A DNA stretch of 64,000 nucleotides from assembly GCA_038049695.1 (NCBI GenBank), contig CP142456.1, positions 76,841,422-76,905,421 of the forward strand, in the 5' to 3' direction. The notes under the pieces were generated by a model. That model was not told the DNA's origin, made no database searches, and saw only the letters and a program-made list of their open reading frames with translations. How positions within the stretch are numbered: the stretch's first letter is position 1; each line of letters starts with the position of its first letter. Made by a program: the position numbers and the translations under genes. This stretch comes from Cinnamomum chago (taxonomy: Eukaryota; Streptophyta; Magnoliopsida; Laurales; Lauraceae). Below, in pieces: positions 12,846 through 24,300 of this stretch.

Positions 12846-15800
12846 TGGGAGGGAAGTGGGTCTTGTTGGTCAGGTCCCAAATGTGCAATCTGTGAGATTG
12901 AGATTGAAAAAAATTATATTTTCAAATCCAAAGTGCAAGGTGTATTCTTATATGTTTGGACTTTTGTGGTACAAGGTCACACGGCACCTCCCTTCCCACT
13001 CTCTCCCTCTCTGACTGGAAACTCTACGGAGAGTGGAGACTTCAGAGGAGAAGGAGACTTTTTGGGAGGATTTTAGACTTCTTTGTTTTTTAAACAAGGG
13101 GAGTTTTGAAGCACCCCTTTATTTTGTTGCAAATTTAAAGAAGTCCTATGTGATTGGGGTGGTCACAGAGTGGGTCAGGCCGGGCCAAAGTTGTCCATGT
13201 CCACTCCTTTGCTCAGGCTCAGATCTGTTCCTTGAGCCTAAAAGTTAGGCCCAAACCTAACCCATTTGCAATGTACAAAGATGTTAAACATGTTCCTAGC
13301 TTTTGAGCTAAACCCAAGCACTGTCCATTTCACTATCAAGTCAGAAAAATGCCCAAGCCCAACCTACAGGCCTAAAACACAGCCCCACAATAAGCCAAAT
13401 TCGGCTTCGGCCCACAGTAGCCCTGACCATGGATCAACATTCAGAACAATCCCTTGACTTTGAAAATCTTTATAATTACATCTCCTTTACCTAAAAGGAA
13501 ACTAAGGAGTTGCAACTGTATAAAATTATATTGTCCCCATCCAGCGCAAAATGGTAAGATTTCGCGAGCTCCACTTAACCTGTTGAATGAATTTAGAGTA
13601 TGTTTCACCCCACTTTATGATGGAATCAGGATGAGTCTCATGAATGAAAGCAACTTCCATCAATGCACATACCAACTTGTGACAACTGCCGTTGATGCTA
13701 ATTGTATACAATCAATGCATAGACCTGCTCACCTAGGGACTTTTTTGAAATTGTGAAAAAGATTGTGAGTTTATTGGGGAAAAGAGGAGGAGCTCCCTTC
13801 AATTAAAATATAATAAAGGGAGTAGCGAGCAAGGACTTGAGAAGAAATCGCTGAACGTGTGGACGTAAAAGTAGAGAGGAAAAGGTCCATCCGCGGAAGA
13901 CAAAAGAGCATCTAATCTCACAAGCGTGTGACGAAAAAACGAAACGCGGTTGTGGGGCCCAATCTCTTCTAGTGGCCTAGATTTTGCATATCTGAAATGG
14001 GAACTTTACATCAATTTCCCAGCTAGTCTGCCACTGCATGCCTTGTCCTCTCAAATTCGGCCGAGAAACATGTTTGTCAAAGTTGGCGCACGTGAAGTGG
14101 GCCCATCTTTCATAGGTGGCAAACCCATCATGGGTGGGCCATCCTTTTCAATTGAATGGGGACTGGTGATGTCAGGTCCTTCATCACCTTCTCAGGAGTC
14201 AGGACGACTCCTTTCTGGTTGATATTAGAAACTGGGCTGGTGAGAATTACTTTGAATGGAAATGTGGATGTGTTTTTTCCTTGGTTTTTCTCTCCTTATC
14301 TCCAAAGTTGAAAACTCCATCTAAACTAGATTTCTTAAAAGGGTCTCAGAACTGAGTAATAACTTTAGAAGGATGCGAGAGTTCTCACCTGGGTGCCAAC
14401 AGATCAATTAGAGCATGCCACCTTCCGTCACACGAGGGTTTTTTCCCACGCCCGAGGGCCTGATGGCATCCCAGCCCCTAAGCCTGTGGGGGACCCAAGA
14501 TTTCTTTTTAGGTGGGGCAAAACATATATATTTTTAAAAACAATAGCAAAAGAGAAGAAAAGGAAAAAAGACGAAATAATATATAGTTAAAGCTCAATTT
14601 CTATAATTTTGTTGCTACTTACTTTTATTTACAAAAAATATACTAAAGCTCTAACCTCCAAAGACCACACCCATGCAAACAATCCACAAGGGTGATTTAT
14701 GGAAAAGAGTTTGTTGTCCCTTCCTCCAAAAAAGAAAAAGAAGTAAAAAAAAGAAGAAAGTAGTTAAGTTCTAGAAGAAGAAGAAATAAGTAGTTAAATT
14801 CTATCTCGTAATACTTCCTATCCATCTTCAGCTTTTTCTATAATTCTGTTGCTATCTACTTCCCTTTACAAGAAAAATGTTAAAGCTCCAAAGAGCTCAC
14901 TCACACAAACAATCCACAATGGTTCTTTATAGAAAAATAGAGAAAATAAAAGATTGAACTAACAAACAACTATAGGAACTAGAGGAGGGTTCCGATGGAG
15001 TTGGCTTGATGTGGAAGGCCGAATGGGGATGGGGTTCTGACAGAGTTGGCTCGATGTGGAACTGGAGGAGGGGTGATTCCGAGGACTTCACTGTGGAAAG
15101 TGTTTGCTACGAGCCGAGAAAGCCTAATCATAAGACTGTCGATGATGAGAAGCTTGATCCTCGCCTAAGACTGTAGACTGGCGACTACAAATGTTGAAAG
15201 GAGAAGTAACTTCTTACCACGAATGCCTTTTTTTTTTTTCCTTTTTCTTCTGGGGTTGCTTTTAAGTCAGGCTTTTCTTCTTCTTTTTTTTCTTTCTATT
15301 AATTAAAAAATAGCAAAGTTTTTGACATATATGGGGTGAATTTTTTATTATTTTTTTGGTTAGAAACATTTGGTTGATATTAGATGTTGGGCGATTGTTG
15401 AATGATACATGGCAAATGGGCATGGCCCCATTTAAATCTAATGTGATTTCTGGTCGCCCCAGGTCCTCACATGGTGGGTCCGCCGTTCTTGACTCACTTA
15501 CCCAGTTTGACTTGGGTATCAAAATATGACTTTAGACTATGCTTATTGGGTCCACACATCCACATGGTAAAAGATAAATCCCTTAGTAGGAATGGGGGAA
15601 CTTATACCAAATACTTTTGATGTCAACCATCTTCCTTGGCAGTGAATTTCATCATGACTTCGTCGGACTCAAATGGACATAGCAGTTGTCTAATTCTAAT
15701 TTAGAACATTAAAATATATTGGAACAATGACAAATGTAGTTCTATAAGAATATTTATACATCATATAAACAGTGACATTCAAATAGAAAGTCATTACTGT

Positions 15801-16278
15801 CCACATCGTCTAGTTAGATTTTGTGATAATTTGATATTTAGAACTTATTTGTTTGCATTAAAATATATAAGAGTTCATGGTCAAATAAGCTCCGCTGGAG
15901 GATTATTAAAGAGGTAAACGGCGAATGGTATGAGGTGGCAGGGTGAGCGAACAATATAGTGTAACAATATAGATGACACCTTAATTTTCCTAGGATTTAA
16001 ATTACCAAGGTGATGGCTGGGCATTTATTTCTTGTCTTCCCTTAATTTCCATTGAAGGGGATGTAATTTGGTTTTCTTTTTTGCATATTCCCCTTGAATC
16101 TATCTTCATTTTAACCATTCATAATATGAATTTCTATGTATTCTATACAAACAAAAAAAAGCCCTTAAAGAGACAAAATACATAGGTGTACACATCCACA
16201 TCCATTACTCAAATACAAAGTATACATGTCCCGAAAAAATCCCACATGAATATTCTGATCTCCTATTCCTAGTTTCCA
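12846..16278. other. Intergenic, no gene seen
   Basis: Upstream side of the U-box gene, then gene-free DNA. The stretch 13160-13440 is rich in GGCCC/GGGCC and AAGCCCAA words, as in decayed plant DNA transposons. A two-copy direct repeat lies at 14601-14945. A second short duplication (AGTTGGCT(T/C)GATGTGGAA) occurs at about 14998-15065. Confidence 0.5.
14601..14945. repeat. Direct repeat, two copies, period about 237 bp
   Basis: CTATAATTTTGTTGCTA at 14601 recurs as CTATAATTCTGTTGCTA at 14838. Both are followed by TTTACA(A)(A/G)AAAAAT, TAAAGCTC, AAAGA(C/G)C(A/T)CAC and ACAATCCACAA in the same order. The copies are diverged and uninterrupted by any reading frame. Confidence 0.55.
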
Positions 16279-16475
16279 GAATGTTGAATTACGTAGGAGT
16301 TGGCGGAGTGGCATAAGGCTTGGGTTTGCTCCCCATGTCTTGTGTTTGAAATCCACCCCATATTAGCCCGGTGTGCATTTGTGTGGGTTTAACATGCGCC
16401 ACTCGGGGGATTAGTCTTGTTGGGTCAAAGACCTCGGGGGTACCCATGCCATAAAAAAAAGTTAATAGAATATTG
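16279..16475 (+). mobile_element. tRNA-derived SINE
   Basis: A Pol III A box (TGGCGGAGTGGC, 16301-16312) and B box (GTTTGAAATCC, 16344-16354) stand at tRNA-like spacing. A tRNA-unrelated body with GGGGATTAGTCTTGTTGGGT follows, and then an A8 tail at 16453-16460. Near-identical 9-mers AGAATGTTG (16279-16287) and AGAATATTG (16467-16475) flank the unit and may be the target duplication. A 5'-truncated copy of the same family lies at 51954-52032, which supports a dispersed family. Confidence 0.72.
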
Positions 16476-16528
16476 GCATGAAAATAAATACAATCTCATC
16501 TGACAGAGAAGAAGAAAGAAGAAGAAAC

Positions 16529-18115
16529 CTAGCATACAATAGCTTCTACATTGGCTTCCAAAAGGTGCCTTCCAATCCCATCCAAAACCCAACAAATCTC
16601 ATCAATGTGAGGGTGCAGCCTCTCCCCAGCCACAAATTCATGACTAACACCTTTCACTTGAATCAAACTACCTCCAGCATTCTTCTTAACCCTCCTCTCA
16701 TGCATCATTGTCCTCACCTTAGCAACATCTTCCCACCTCCTAGCATTAGCATATATGTTGGCCATGATAGAGTAGGTTCCACCATCATCAGGGTCCAATG
16801 CCATGAGATGCCCAGCTGCAATCTCTGCAACCTCAACATTCCCATGTATCCTGCAACCCCCTAGCAACCCACCCCACACATACATATCACCTTCCATTGG
16901 CATTCCTTCTACCATTTTAATGGCCTCCTCGATCAACCCCGCTCGACCAAGAAGGTCGGCCATGCACCCGTAATGGCTGAGCCCACGACGGACTCTGTGG
17001 ATGCGCTCCATCTCGTCAAACACTCTCCGCGCAGAGTCTAGCAGTCCTGCATGGCTACAACCCACCAACACACCTAAGAAGGTGACCCCATCCGGTTGAA
17101 TTCCCATGTCACACATCCATGAAAAGTATTCCAGTGACAAATCGCCATGCCCATGCATAGCGAGCCCCACTATCAAAGCATTCCATGTGAACACATTCTT
17201 CTCTGGGCTTGACTCGAAAACATCCCTAGCAGTATCAATGCACCCACATTTTGCATACATGTCAACTAGGCCCGTCGAGATGTAGGAGTTCAGTCGAATT
17301 CGATTCTGTTTAACATAAGTGTGGATTGCTTGGCCTCTTTCTAGTTCACCCAATTGTGCACAAGCAGAGAGCGCACCAACCACTGCAACACTGTCCGGTG
17401 CAACACTGGAAGTAAGCATCTCATTGAAGAGCTCGAGCGCTTCCTTGCACTGGTTCATCTGCGCATAGCCCGCCACAAGGGTGCCCCATGAAACAGCATC
17501 TCGGACAGGCAAGCTGTCGAAAACCCCACGCGCCATGCAGAATTCACCAGCCTTGACATAGCCGGCGATTAATGCATTATAACTAACAATGTCCCGACAG
17601 AGGACTTCGTCGAACATTTGGCGCGCTTCAACCATTGAGTTCATATCAGAGTACAAATGAATTAATGTGTTTCCAACATAATGATCACCAATGAATCCAA
17701 ATTTTAATGCTTGAGAGTGGATTGCTCGCCCGATTGCAGGCGCATGGAGATGCACGCACGCCTTAAGGGCAAAGGGGAAGGTGTGGAAGTCAGGAGGGAT
17801 GCCTAGGCTGCGCATTTCAGCGAACAGGTTAAGGGCATTGAGGAAGGAAGAATGGAGTGTGTGGGCTCTGATGAGGGTGTTGAAATTGAAGGTTGAAGGG
17901 TTTGGGATTTGACTGAAGACAGATAGGGCATAATCTAGAGAGGGAGGTAGAGTGGTTGTTAGAAGAGTGAATGAGAAGAGGATTTTGGTGAGTATTGGTG
18001 ATGGGTAGAGGAGAATGAGGCCTTGTGTGATGGTTTGGGCATGGATCTGTTGGAGTTGATGAAGGGTTTTGCAATGGTTGAGGAGTTGAAAGGTTGGGTG
18101 GATGAAGATTAGCAT
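16529..18115 (-). CDS. PLS-class pentatricopeptide repeat protein, E type, 528 aa
   Basis: Intronless frame from ATG (18113-18115) to TAG (16529-16531). The N-terminus has the common PPR opening LLNHCKTLHQLQQIHAQ. PLS repeats follow with NTLIHLYSDM, DIVSYNALIAGYVKAG, DAVSWGTLVAGYAQM, STGLVDMYAKCG, NVFTWNALIVGLAMHG and LGVLVGCSHAGLL. An E region comes next (WGGLLGGCRIHGNVE, MANIYANARRWED, GGSLIQVKGVSHEFVAGERLHP), and the protein ends about 25 residues later without a DYW domain. The role would be sequence-specific RNA binding in mitochondria or plastids, most often for C-to-U editing. It is not a close copy of the PPR gene at 3.6-5.4 kb: the repeats differ throughout, so this is not a recent tandem duplicate. 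The RNA target is unknown. Confidence 0.93.
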   Translation of the reverse strand: MLIFIHPTFQLLNHCKTLHQLQQIHAQTITQGLILLYPSPILTKILFSFTLLTTTLPPSLDYALSVFSQIPNPSTFNFNTLIRAHTLHSSFLNALNLFAEMRSLGIPPDFHTFPFALKACVHLHAPAIGRAIHSQALKFGFIGDHYVGNTLIHLYSDMNSMVEARQMFDEVLCRDIVSYNALIAGYVKAGEFCMARGVFDSLPVRDAVSWGTLVAGYAQMNQCKEALELFNEMLTSSVAPDSVAVVGALSACAQLGELERGQAIHTYVKQNRIRLNSYISTGLVDMYAKCGCIDTARDVFESSPEKNVFTWNALIVGLAMHGHGDLSLEYFSWMCDMGIQPDGVTFLGVLVGCSHAGLLDSARRVFDEMERIHRVRRGLSHYGCMADLLGRAGLIEEAIKMVEGMPMEGDMYVWGGLLGGCRIHGNVEVAEIAAGHLMALDPDDGGTYSIMANIYANARRWEDVAKVRTMMHERRVKKNAGGSLIQVKGVSHEFVAGERLHPHIDEICWVLDGIGRHLLEANVEAIVC

Positions 18116-19257
18116 TTGGGGTGGTCATTGCAGATTAGCATTCAACTTTAGTTTGGGCTTGCCTCTTATTTTCATGGGATTGGTTGCAAGCATGCACATT
18201 ACCCAAGTGAAGTATGAAACAAATGGGAAAAGTATTGGGAAAGAGCCATTAGAGCAATAAATGGGCCTTACTAGGCCAAGCCAAAAAAACTACCAGTTTG
18301 GGTTCTGAGTATTGGTCTCTGGGGTAGAGGCAGAGGAGCAGGACTAAAAATGCAATCAATCAATGCTTATATATGATTTTTACAAGGAAAACATTCAAAG
18401 TGCGCATCCCATACCGCCGTGCCATGTCCTCAAATTTCATTTCAATAATAGTTGGTCTCATTCTAAGATTGAACATGATTGATAATGTGATCAATTCATA
18501 TGATTCATGAGGAGAACATTCGCCTACACAGTGCACGCCCAGACCATCCAACCTTGAATACGCATGATGCGCACACCTTCCGAATGCAATGTGTAGGTGA
18601 ATATTTTTTCGATTAATAATACATAAGATTATACTAATTACATAATTATTTTATGCGCTCAATCTTATGAAGTTGAGGAAATGATGCTGTCGGTAAACGA
18701 AATTTAATTTTATGCATTTAGATTATCACTTGGTGGGCCCCCATGGTGGAGTTGAAAAATCCCACTCACGGGGAGCGTGTGGAAGAAGCCAGAGGATAAA
18801 TACGTTTTTAAAATTCGACATTGGAATGGATATTGAGGGAGCAGAAAGTATACTTGGACCGAACATGGGGACCGGACTGTGGCCCGGTCCCCATGTTCGG
18901 TCCACCTAGCATTACTCGGGAGGGAGGGAGGGAGGGAGGGTCAACTTCATCTGTACGGTCACACGTTTTGTGAGAGAATGCGACCTCTACATGAAGCTGT
19001 GCGCCAGCCATCCTTGACCTCAATTTTCAGGCTAACAACATTTTGTTCTTGTTTGTAAAAGTTGGTGCTGACTAGGGTTCATGTTTCCAGTGGTGGGATG
19101 CATAAGATGACATGGCAGACCCATCATGGGTGGCCACGAGTTAGACCATTCAATACTTGTAGCCTCCTCTCTCTTTTTGTCAATTGGATGTGGACCTTTT
19201 GCTGAGATGCCTTTCATTTCATCAGAGTTGATTCTGTGGACCATACTTCACCTAACG
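18116..19257. other. Intergenic with a strong hairpin
   Basis: Upstream side of PPR gene 2. No gene is seen. It contains the perfect hairpin at 18855-18904 and, just after it, a short (GGGA)n run at about 18918-18940. Confidence 0.5.
18855..18904. repeat. Perfect 21-bp inverted repeat, 8-base loop
   Basis: The arm 18855-18875 starts TGGACCGAACATGGGG and is exactly the reverse complement of 18884-18904. The loop ACTGTGGC is at 18876-18883. The arms are GC-rich and show no mismatch. It could be the core of a foldback element or a small-RNA-like hairpin; no flanking duplication was found. Confidence 0.8.
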
Positions 19258-19266
19258 TTTCATGTC

Positions 19267-19432
19267 ATCTTTTTTTTTTTTATCGTAATGTAAGGTCCCG
19301 TCTCCGTGGGGCTAAAGAAAAAGCCAAGTAAAACCCTCCCGTGACTTCAATATTGTAGTGTGATTTTGAACCGACAATCTCCAGTTACAAACCGTGGTCC
19401 TACGCCAACTGAACTAATTTTCGAAATTATCA
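19267..19432 (-). mobile_element. tRNA-derived SINE with 9-bp target duplication
   Basis: Read on the minus strand it has an A box (TAGTTCAGTTGGCGTAGGAC), a B box (CGGTTCAAAATC) and a 3' A-rich tail (the T run at about 19270-19283 on the plus strand). The direct repeat TTTCATGTC at 19258-19266 and 19433-19441 is the expected target-site duplication. At 166 bp the length is typical of plant SINEs. It belongs to a different family from the unit at 16.3 kb. Confidence 0.8.
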
Positions 19433-19525
19433 TTTCATGTCTCGTCAGCTATGAAAAAAATAAAAATTTGTTAGCTATAAAATAAAATAAAATAAAATAA
19501 ATATTCTATTAAAGAAGAAGAGATG

Positions 19526-19531
19526 AAAAAA
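19526..19531 (-). terminator. Pol III terminator of tRNA-Ser
   Basis: A T6 run on the minus strand starts one base after the tRNA 3' end, as is usual for Pol III termination. Confidence 0.85.
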
Positions 19532-19532
19532 G

Positions 19533-19614
19533 CGTGGACGGCAGGATTCGAACCTGCGCGGGCAGAGCCCACATGATTTCTAGTCATGCCCGATAACCAC
19601 TCCGGCACGTCCAC
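19533..19614 (-). tRNA. tRNA-Ser (anticodon AGA)
   Basis: 82 nt without intron. The acceptor stem GTGGACG pairs with CGTCCAC, with discriminator G. The D arm contains GAGTGGTTA. The anticodon stem CATGA/TCATG encloses the loop CTAGAAA, so the anticodon is AGA. A long class II variable arm (stem GGGC/GCCC) follows, and the T arm carries GGTTCGAATCC. It would decode UCU and, after A34-to-I editing, UCC and UCA. Upstream lies CCAATAAA, with the CAA motif common just 5' of plant tRNA genes. All expected parts are intact. Confidence 0.97.
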
Positions 19615-21375
19615 TTTATTGGGAGACTTCTCTCTCATTTAATTAATACTAGTGTTTCCAGAGTCATCCATAAGGATTTAAAAGAAAATTGATCAGAGTC
19701 CATATGGCTGACTACAACTGCAACCCTACATCTTGTGGGACCCACTCCAACTAATCTATAAGCAAAATCCAACAGTTGGAAGGGAGGGCTTTCGATAATT
19801 TGATATGCCAAAAACTTATCCCCTTTTGTAAATTTTAATTATCAGATCATGACGACCTCAAAAGGAAACGGAAAGAAAAAAGGCGGTTTGAAGTTGGAAC
19901 AAGGATGGGGTAACCATTTCTCTTGCAACCTCTTAATTCAATAATTAAGATCATCGTATGATCTATTTGAAATGTAGGGCTACATAATATATATTCAAGA
20001 TTGTATCATGCCTAGTTGGACATTCGCAGTAGAGCTTACTTGTTGAAAATCCGAGCTGCTTATTTTAAACATAAATGAAAATAATGGTACTCAACATTCA
20101 ATGACTTTGATTTGCACCAATTGTAATTTTCAACCTCGCTGTATTCCAACTGTAATTGGAGGCTTTGGAGGTCTAATAAATGATTCTTCTTTGCGACTTC
20201 ATTTTCTATCTTAACCTTGCTAAACAAGGTTTAATCATATGTATTGGAATTTATATATCGTGCTCCATTACATTAGCCAAATGGCCAAACTAAATCATTT
20301 GATTGATTTACAAGAGGAAAGTAGCCTTTGAAAAATACAAGGAAATTAGTTCAACATATTTAGGTGGAAGACGACCATCATTTTCAGGTGGCCAGATCAC
20401 AAATTGATGGTCTCAAGTCTCATCTATCTCACCTTTTGACTTTACTGAGTGCTTGAATAGTACTATTCTCCATGTCGTTGTTATGGTAGCTGATGGACTA
20501 TGTCTATAGATCACATGGATGTAATGATTCTGTTGGACCCAGAATTAGCACTGAAGAACTATTCCCAGCATCCCTTGCCTTCCATTTGCATCAATCACCA
20601 ATCAAACCGCTCGAGGTCAAAGTCTGACATTGAAGTTCTGGATTAGTTTTTGCAAGGCTGAACTTAGGACTCACCTTTGATACAAGTGCACTCCTCTAAA
20701 AAGGGCCCAGCACATCATGAGAGTGTGGCGATGGGTGGGGTCGGTTCAGGTTGACCTCTTTAGGGTGAGGAGTATGGACCTACCTCAGCCAAAGCCGTGT
20801 ATACATCAGATTGTAAATGTCAACCCAAACACTAAATTTACATTCCGATGGAATGATATTCCAGAGGAATATTCTCTAGGAACGATCCAGAAAGTGCAGC
20901 CAAATGCATTACCAAAACTTTCATTACGACGATGAAACAATTCCCAAATGAAGAAACATTCCCAAAACTTTTCATTAGTTGATAATGAAGAAACATTCCC
21001 ACATAATGATGCCAAAGGAACACTAGGTGACTTGAGTTTTGGCATGGACCCTATTCTATTTGAATCTCACTATGAAAAAGAGGAGGAAGATGGAGAGGAT
21101 TCTCCTTCCATCTAAGATTCCTTTTGACTTTGCTTGAAAGGATTTGAGGCTCAGAGAAATAGGCAGGTGGAGAGACTTCTATTGGCTATAAAATAACATG
21201 TACTATATACAAATTCATGGTAAGTGAACAGAAGGATAAGGACTTCAAAATTGCCCGCAAACTTCATATCTCCTTTGTCTCACTAATTCCAAACCCAACT
21301 GTTGAGAGCTGAAAAGAAATGAACAAAAACGAAAAGAACAAACCTCACTTGGTGCACATGAGGAAATCATGCCTG
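19615..21375. other. Intergenic / 3' side of the potassium transporter gene
   Basis: No gene is seen. At about 20841-20885 a chain of small palindromes built on GGAAT/ATTCC occurs (ATTCCgatGGAAT, ATATTCCagaGGAATAT), followed by repeated GAAACA(A)TTCCCA words to about 21002. The last few hundred bases before 21376 are probably 3' UTR. Confidence 0.5.
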
Positions 21376-24300
21376 CTACACATAGTAAATCATGCCCACT
21401 TCAATAAGACTGATGTGAGGGATGTTGAGAGCCACAGCAGGCCCCCTGCAGTTCTTTCGGAGAAAAGAATAACCAAAATTAATTGCCAATTTCTTCAAGA
21501 ATGACGATGATCTCCGGGCCTTTATATATGAGTGCCCCATTATGTATGCGATGCCTGCGTCCTTTGCCTCGATTAAATCCATCAGCTCTTCCCTTACTGA
21601 ATCATTGATTGCTGAGTTTGGTGGTAGCTGGAACCTCACCTGCTGTCTTGCTGTCCTCCTTGGCGCGGCCCCATCACTGAAAACAGGATTTATGCATACT
21701 GGTGAACTGCAGGATTGAATGGTGATCACATCATCATCGTCCTCTTCCTCAGACACTATCAAGTTTGTGATCGATCTTCCGGGCCTTGCGCTTATGACAG
21801 CCATCCTACCATCCATAGGAGAGCTATCCGAGCTTGTGAGCGGTGAGTAATTGGATTCCATCTGGATAAACTCTGCAATGCTCTGGATGAGTTGATTCTC
21901 AAAGTTGCCATCATCCTTTTGGATATCCATGTACCCATACCTGACGATGCATCGGTACATTCGATACTCCTTCGGGCAGGGCCGTCCGATGAGAAAGCGT
22001 TCTTCAATTGGCACATGTGGAACGGGGACCACCTTCACACAGACAAACACCAACACATTATGAAATGCAGGAAGGTTGGTGATGAAATGGCTGAAGATTG
22101 ATGGCACCCCTGTTGCCAGTTCAGAGTAGATGAGGCCTATTCCAGGCACACGGGCAATCTGGAGACTTGGACCAAGGCTGAGTATCCATTTCAGAGAGAC
22201 TTTGTTGTTGAGATCATAACTATACTTCTTGCAGGTCCCATAATGCCAAATGTACATGATGACCATGAAGATGCAAGAGAGGACGAGGGGTAGCCAACCT
22301 CCTTGGGCCACTTTCGTTATTGCAGCTGATAAATAGACACTCTCGATGAATCCAAATACAATCAGAAATGGCAGAGCCAGTAAGACGCTTCTTTGCCAGA
22401 CGAAGATGATGATGAGGGTCATGAGGCATGTCGTAATAAACATGACCGATATGCATGCAATGCCTACAACAAAAATTATCAGAGACCATTGTGAGAACAA
22501 ATACTGTTACGTCTTTATCAACTCAACAGTAACTAATAAGAAAATTATTTACCATAGGCATTTCCTATTATGGTCGTGTCCCGAAACCCAAGTGTTACAG
22601 CAAGGCAGAGAATCATGAGTATCCAGTTTATCTCTGGGATATAGATCTGCCCATAAATATTTCTAGAAGTGTGAACGATCTTGACTCGTGGAAAGCAACC
22701 AAGTGCATGGCATTGTTTGATAATCGAGTAGGTAGCAGTGATAACTGCTTGACTCCCAACAATTGCTGCAAGAGTAGCAATTACAAAGACGGGCCAAAAG
22801 ATCGGATCTGCCAAAAGAGCAATTAGGGTTTTATTTCAGATTCTATAAACAGGAATTCATTTACTTGCAGAAGAAATTTGTAGTTTTATATGCCTGGGTT
22901 ATCACAGTTATAGTGTGTGGTTCTGGAATTAAAACCAGAGACCCAATCCTTGAATAAATAATCGTGCCTATCCAATTTGCAGGAGCAAGTTATCCTTCCC
23001 ATAAAAATACAACTACGTTGTATTGAGTTTTCAAGTGTCCTTGTTCCCCAAACCGATTGTGCTTATTTGAAATGAAAACCACAATTCAGTTTTAGCCACT
23101 GCTGATCCAAATACTGGCACCAATTTAGTCAGGGTTGGTTAACCATAATCACTTCCAAGTGCCAATTGGTACATCCATATGTACCATAAGTGCCACTGAA
23201 AGATCAAGAAACCTAATTCATTTAACCTTGAACTGACCTGGTATTGAGTCGTAGAAACTATAAGGGATGGAATCAAGGTTCTTTGATAGAAAAGCAGCCT
23301 GACCCATGTATTGTAAGACCAAGCATGGGTAAACGACGAAAGCGAAGGCAATCTGCTCCATAAAGAAGAAAATTCAGGTGGGGCATGCACTGCACCAAAT
23401 GCACATATATGTATTGAAAGTCAAATTGGATACTGACCCTAATGGATAACGCATTGAAGTGACCAAGATCTGCAAACATAGCTTCCGTGCCTGCAAGATC
23501 CAGAAATGCCATTTGGTTTCAGGAAAAGAGTTGCCCTTTAGTATGGCAAGGTAAAATACATTAAGTGGTTGTGTTAGGGAAAAGGTGCTACATGATGTTT
23601 GATTATAAACAAAAGAGGCATTTTTTTGTGTTTGACAATGCATTGGTATAGGTGGTAACCAGCTTCTGTAGTATAAGTTGTACTGACTTTTCAAAAAAAA
23701 AAAAAAAAGTATTAAGTTGAACTGGTGGACCTCAACAAACTTGTGGACCGTGGATCAGTATCTCCCTGGTTATCTAATGAAATTGAACAATGAAGGTCCA
23801 CATTTAACAGATGTCCACCAAATGAATGTTTTGGATGGCAAAAGGTAGGGCACTATATACATGGTTTGTTGGTCCAAGCAAATACTTGACATTCTGTATT
23901 TTCTTCTTGGAAAGAGAATGTTATCAGCTAATAGATCCGGACCCCTATGCGAGGTACATGAATTGATTAAGAAAGTGTGAGACTTTAAAAAATGCATAAC
24001 CAAAGCAAAAACACTGAATATTTACATGAAACCAACTTTATAATAGATTCAGAGAAGCCCATATTTATCTGGATGAGAGACTTAGTTTGGTGGTACATTG
24101 AGTGATTGCGTTTTGAGTTTTGAGTTCAAATTTCATGGGACTAGTTAGAAGGCGAGTAATGTTATGTCCACAATGAAAGTTTTTTTTTTTTTTTGAAAGT
24201 TATCCTCAATGATAATATTGATCAAATATGGGAAAAACTATGGTTCTAAAAATGACCCAGTCATGTGAAAAAGGTCAAAATTAATTTTCCCCCTGTTTTC

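Noticed and set aside
13786-13812. GGAGCTCCCTTCAATT, close to a miR159 complementary site
   Set aside because: Two adjacent mismatches fall in the miRNA seed part (positions 4-5), there is no partner arm for a precursor hairpin, and no transcript is evident.
24085-24200. Possible SINE (GGTGGTACATTGAG ... TTGAGTTCAAATTT, T-run)
   Set aside because: The boxes are weak, the T-run is on the wrong side for an A tail, and no duplication was found.
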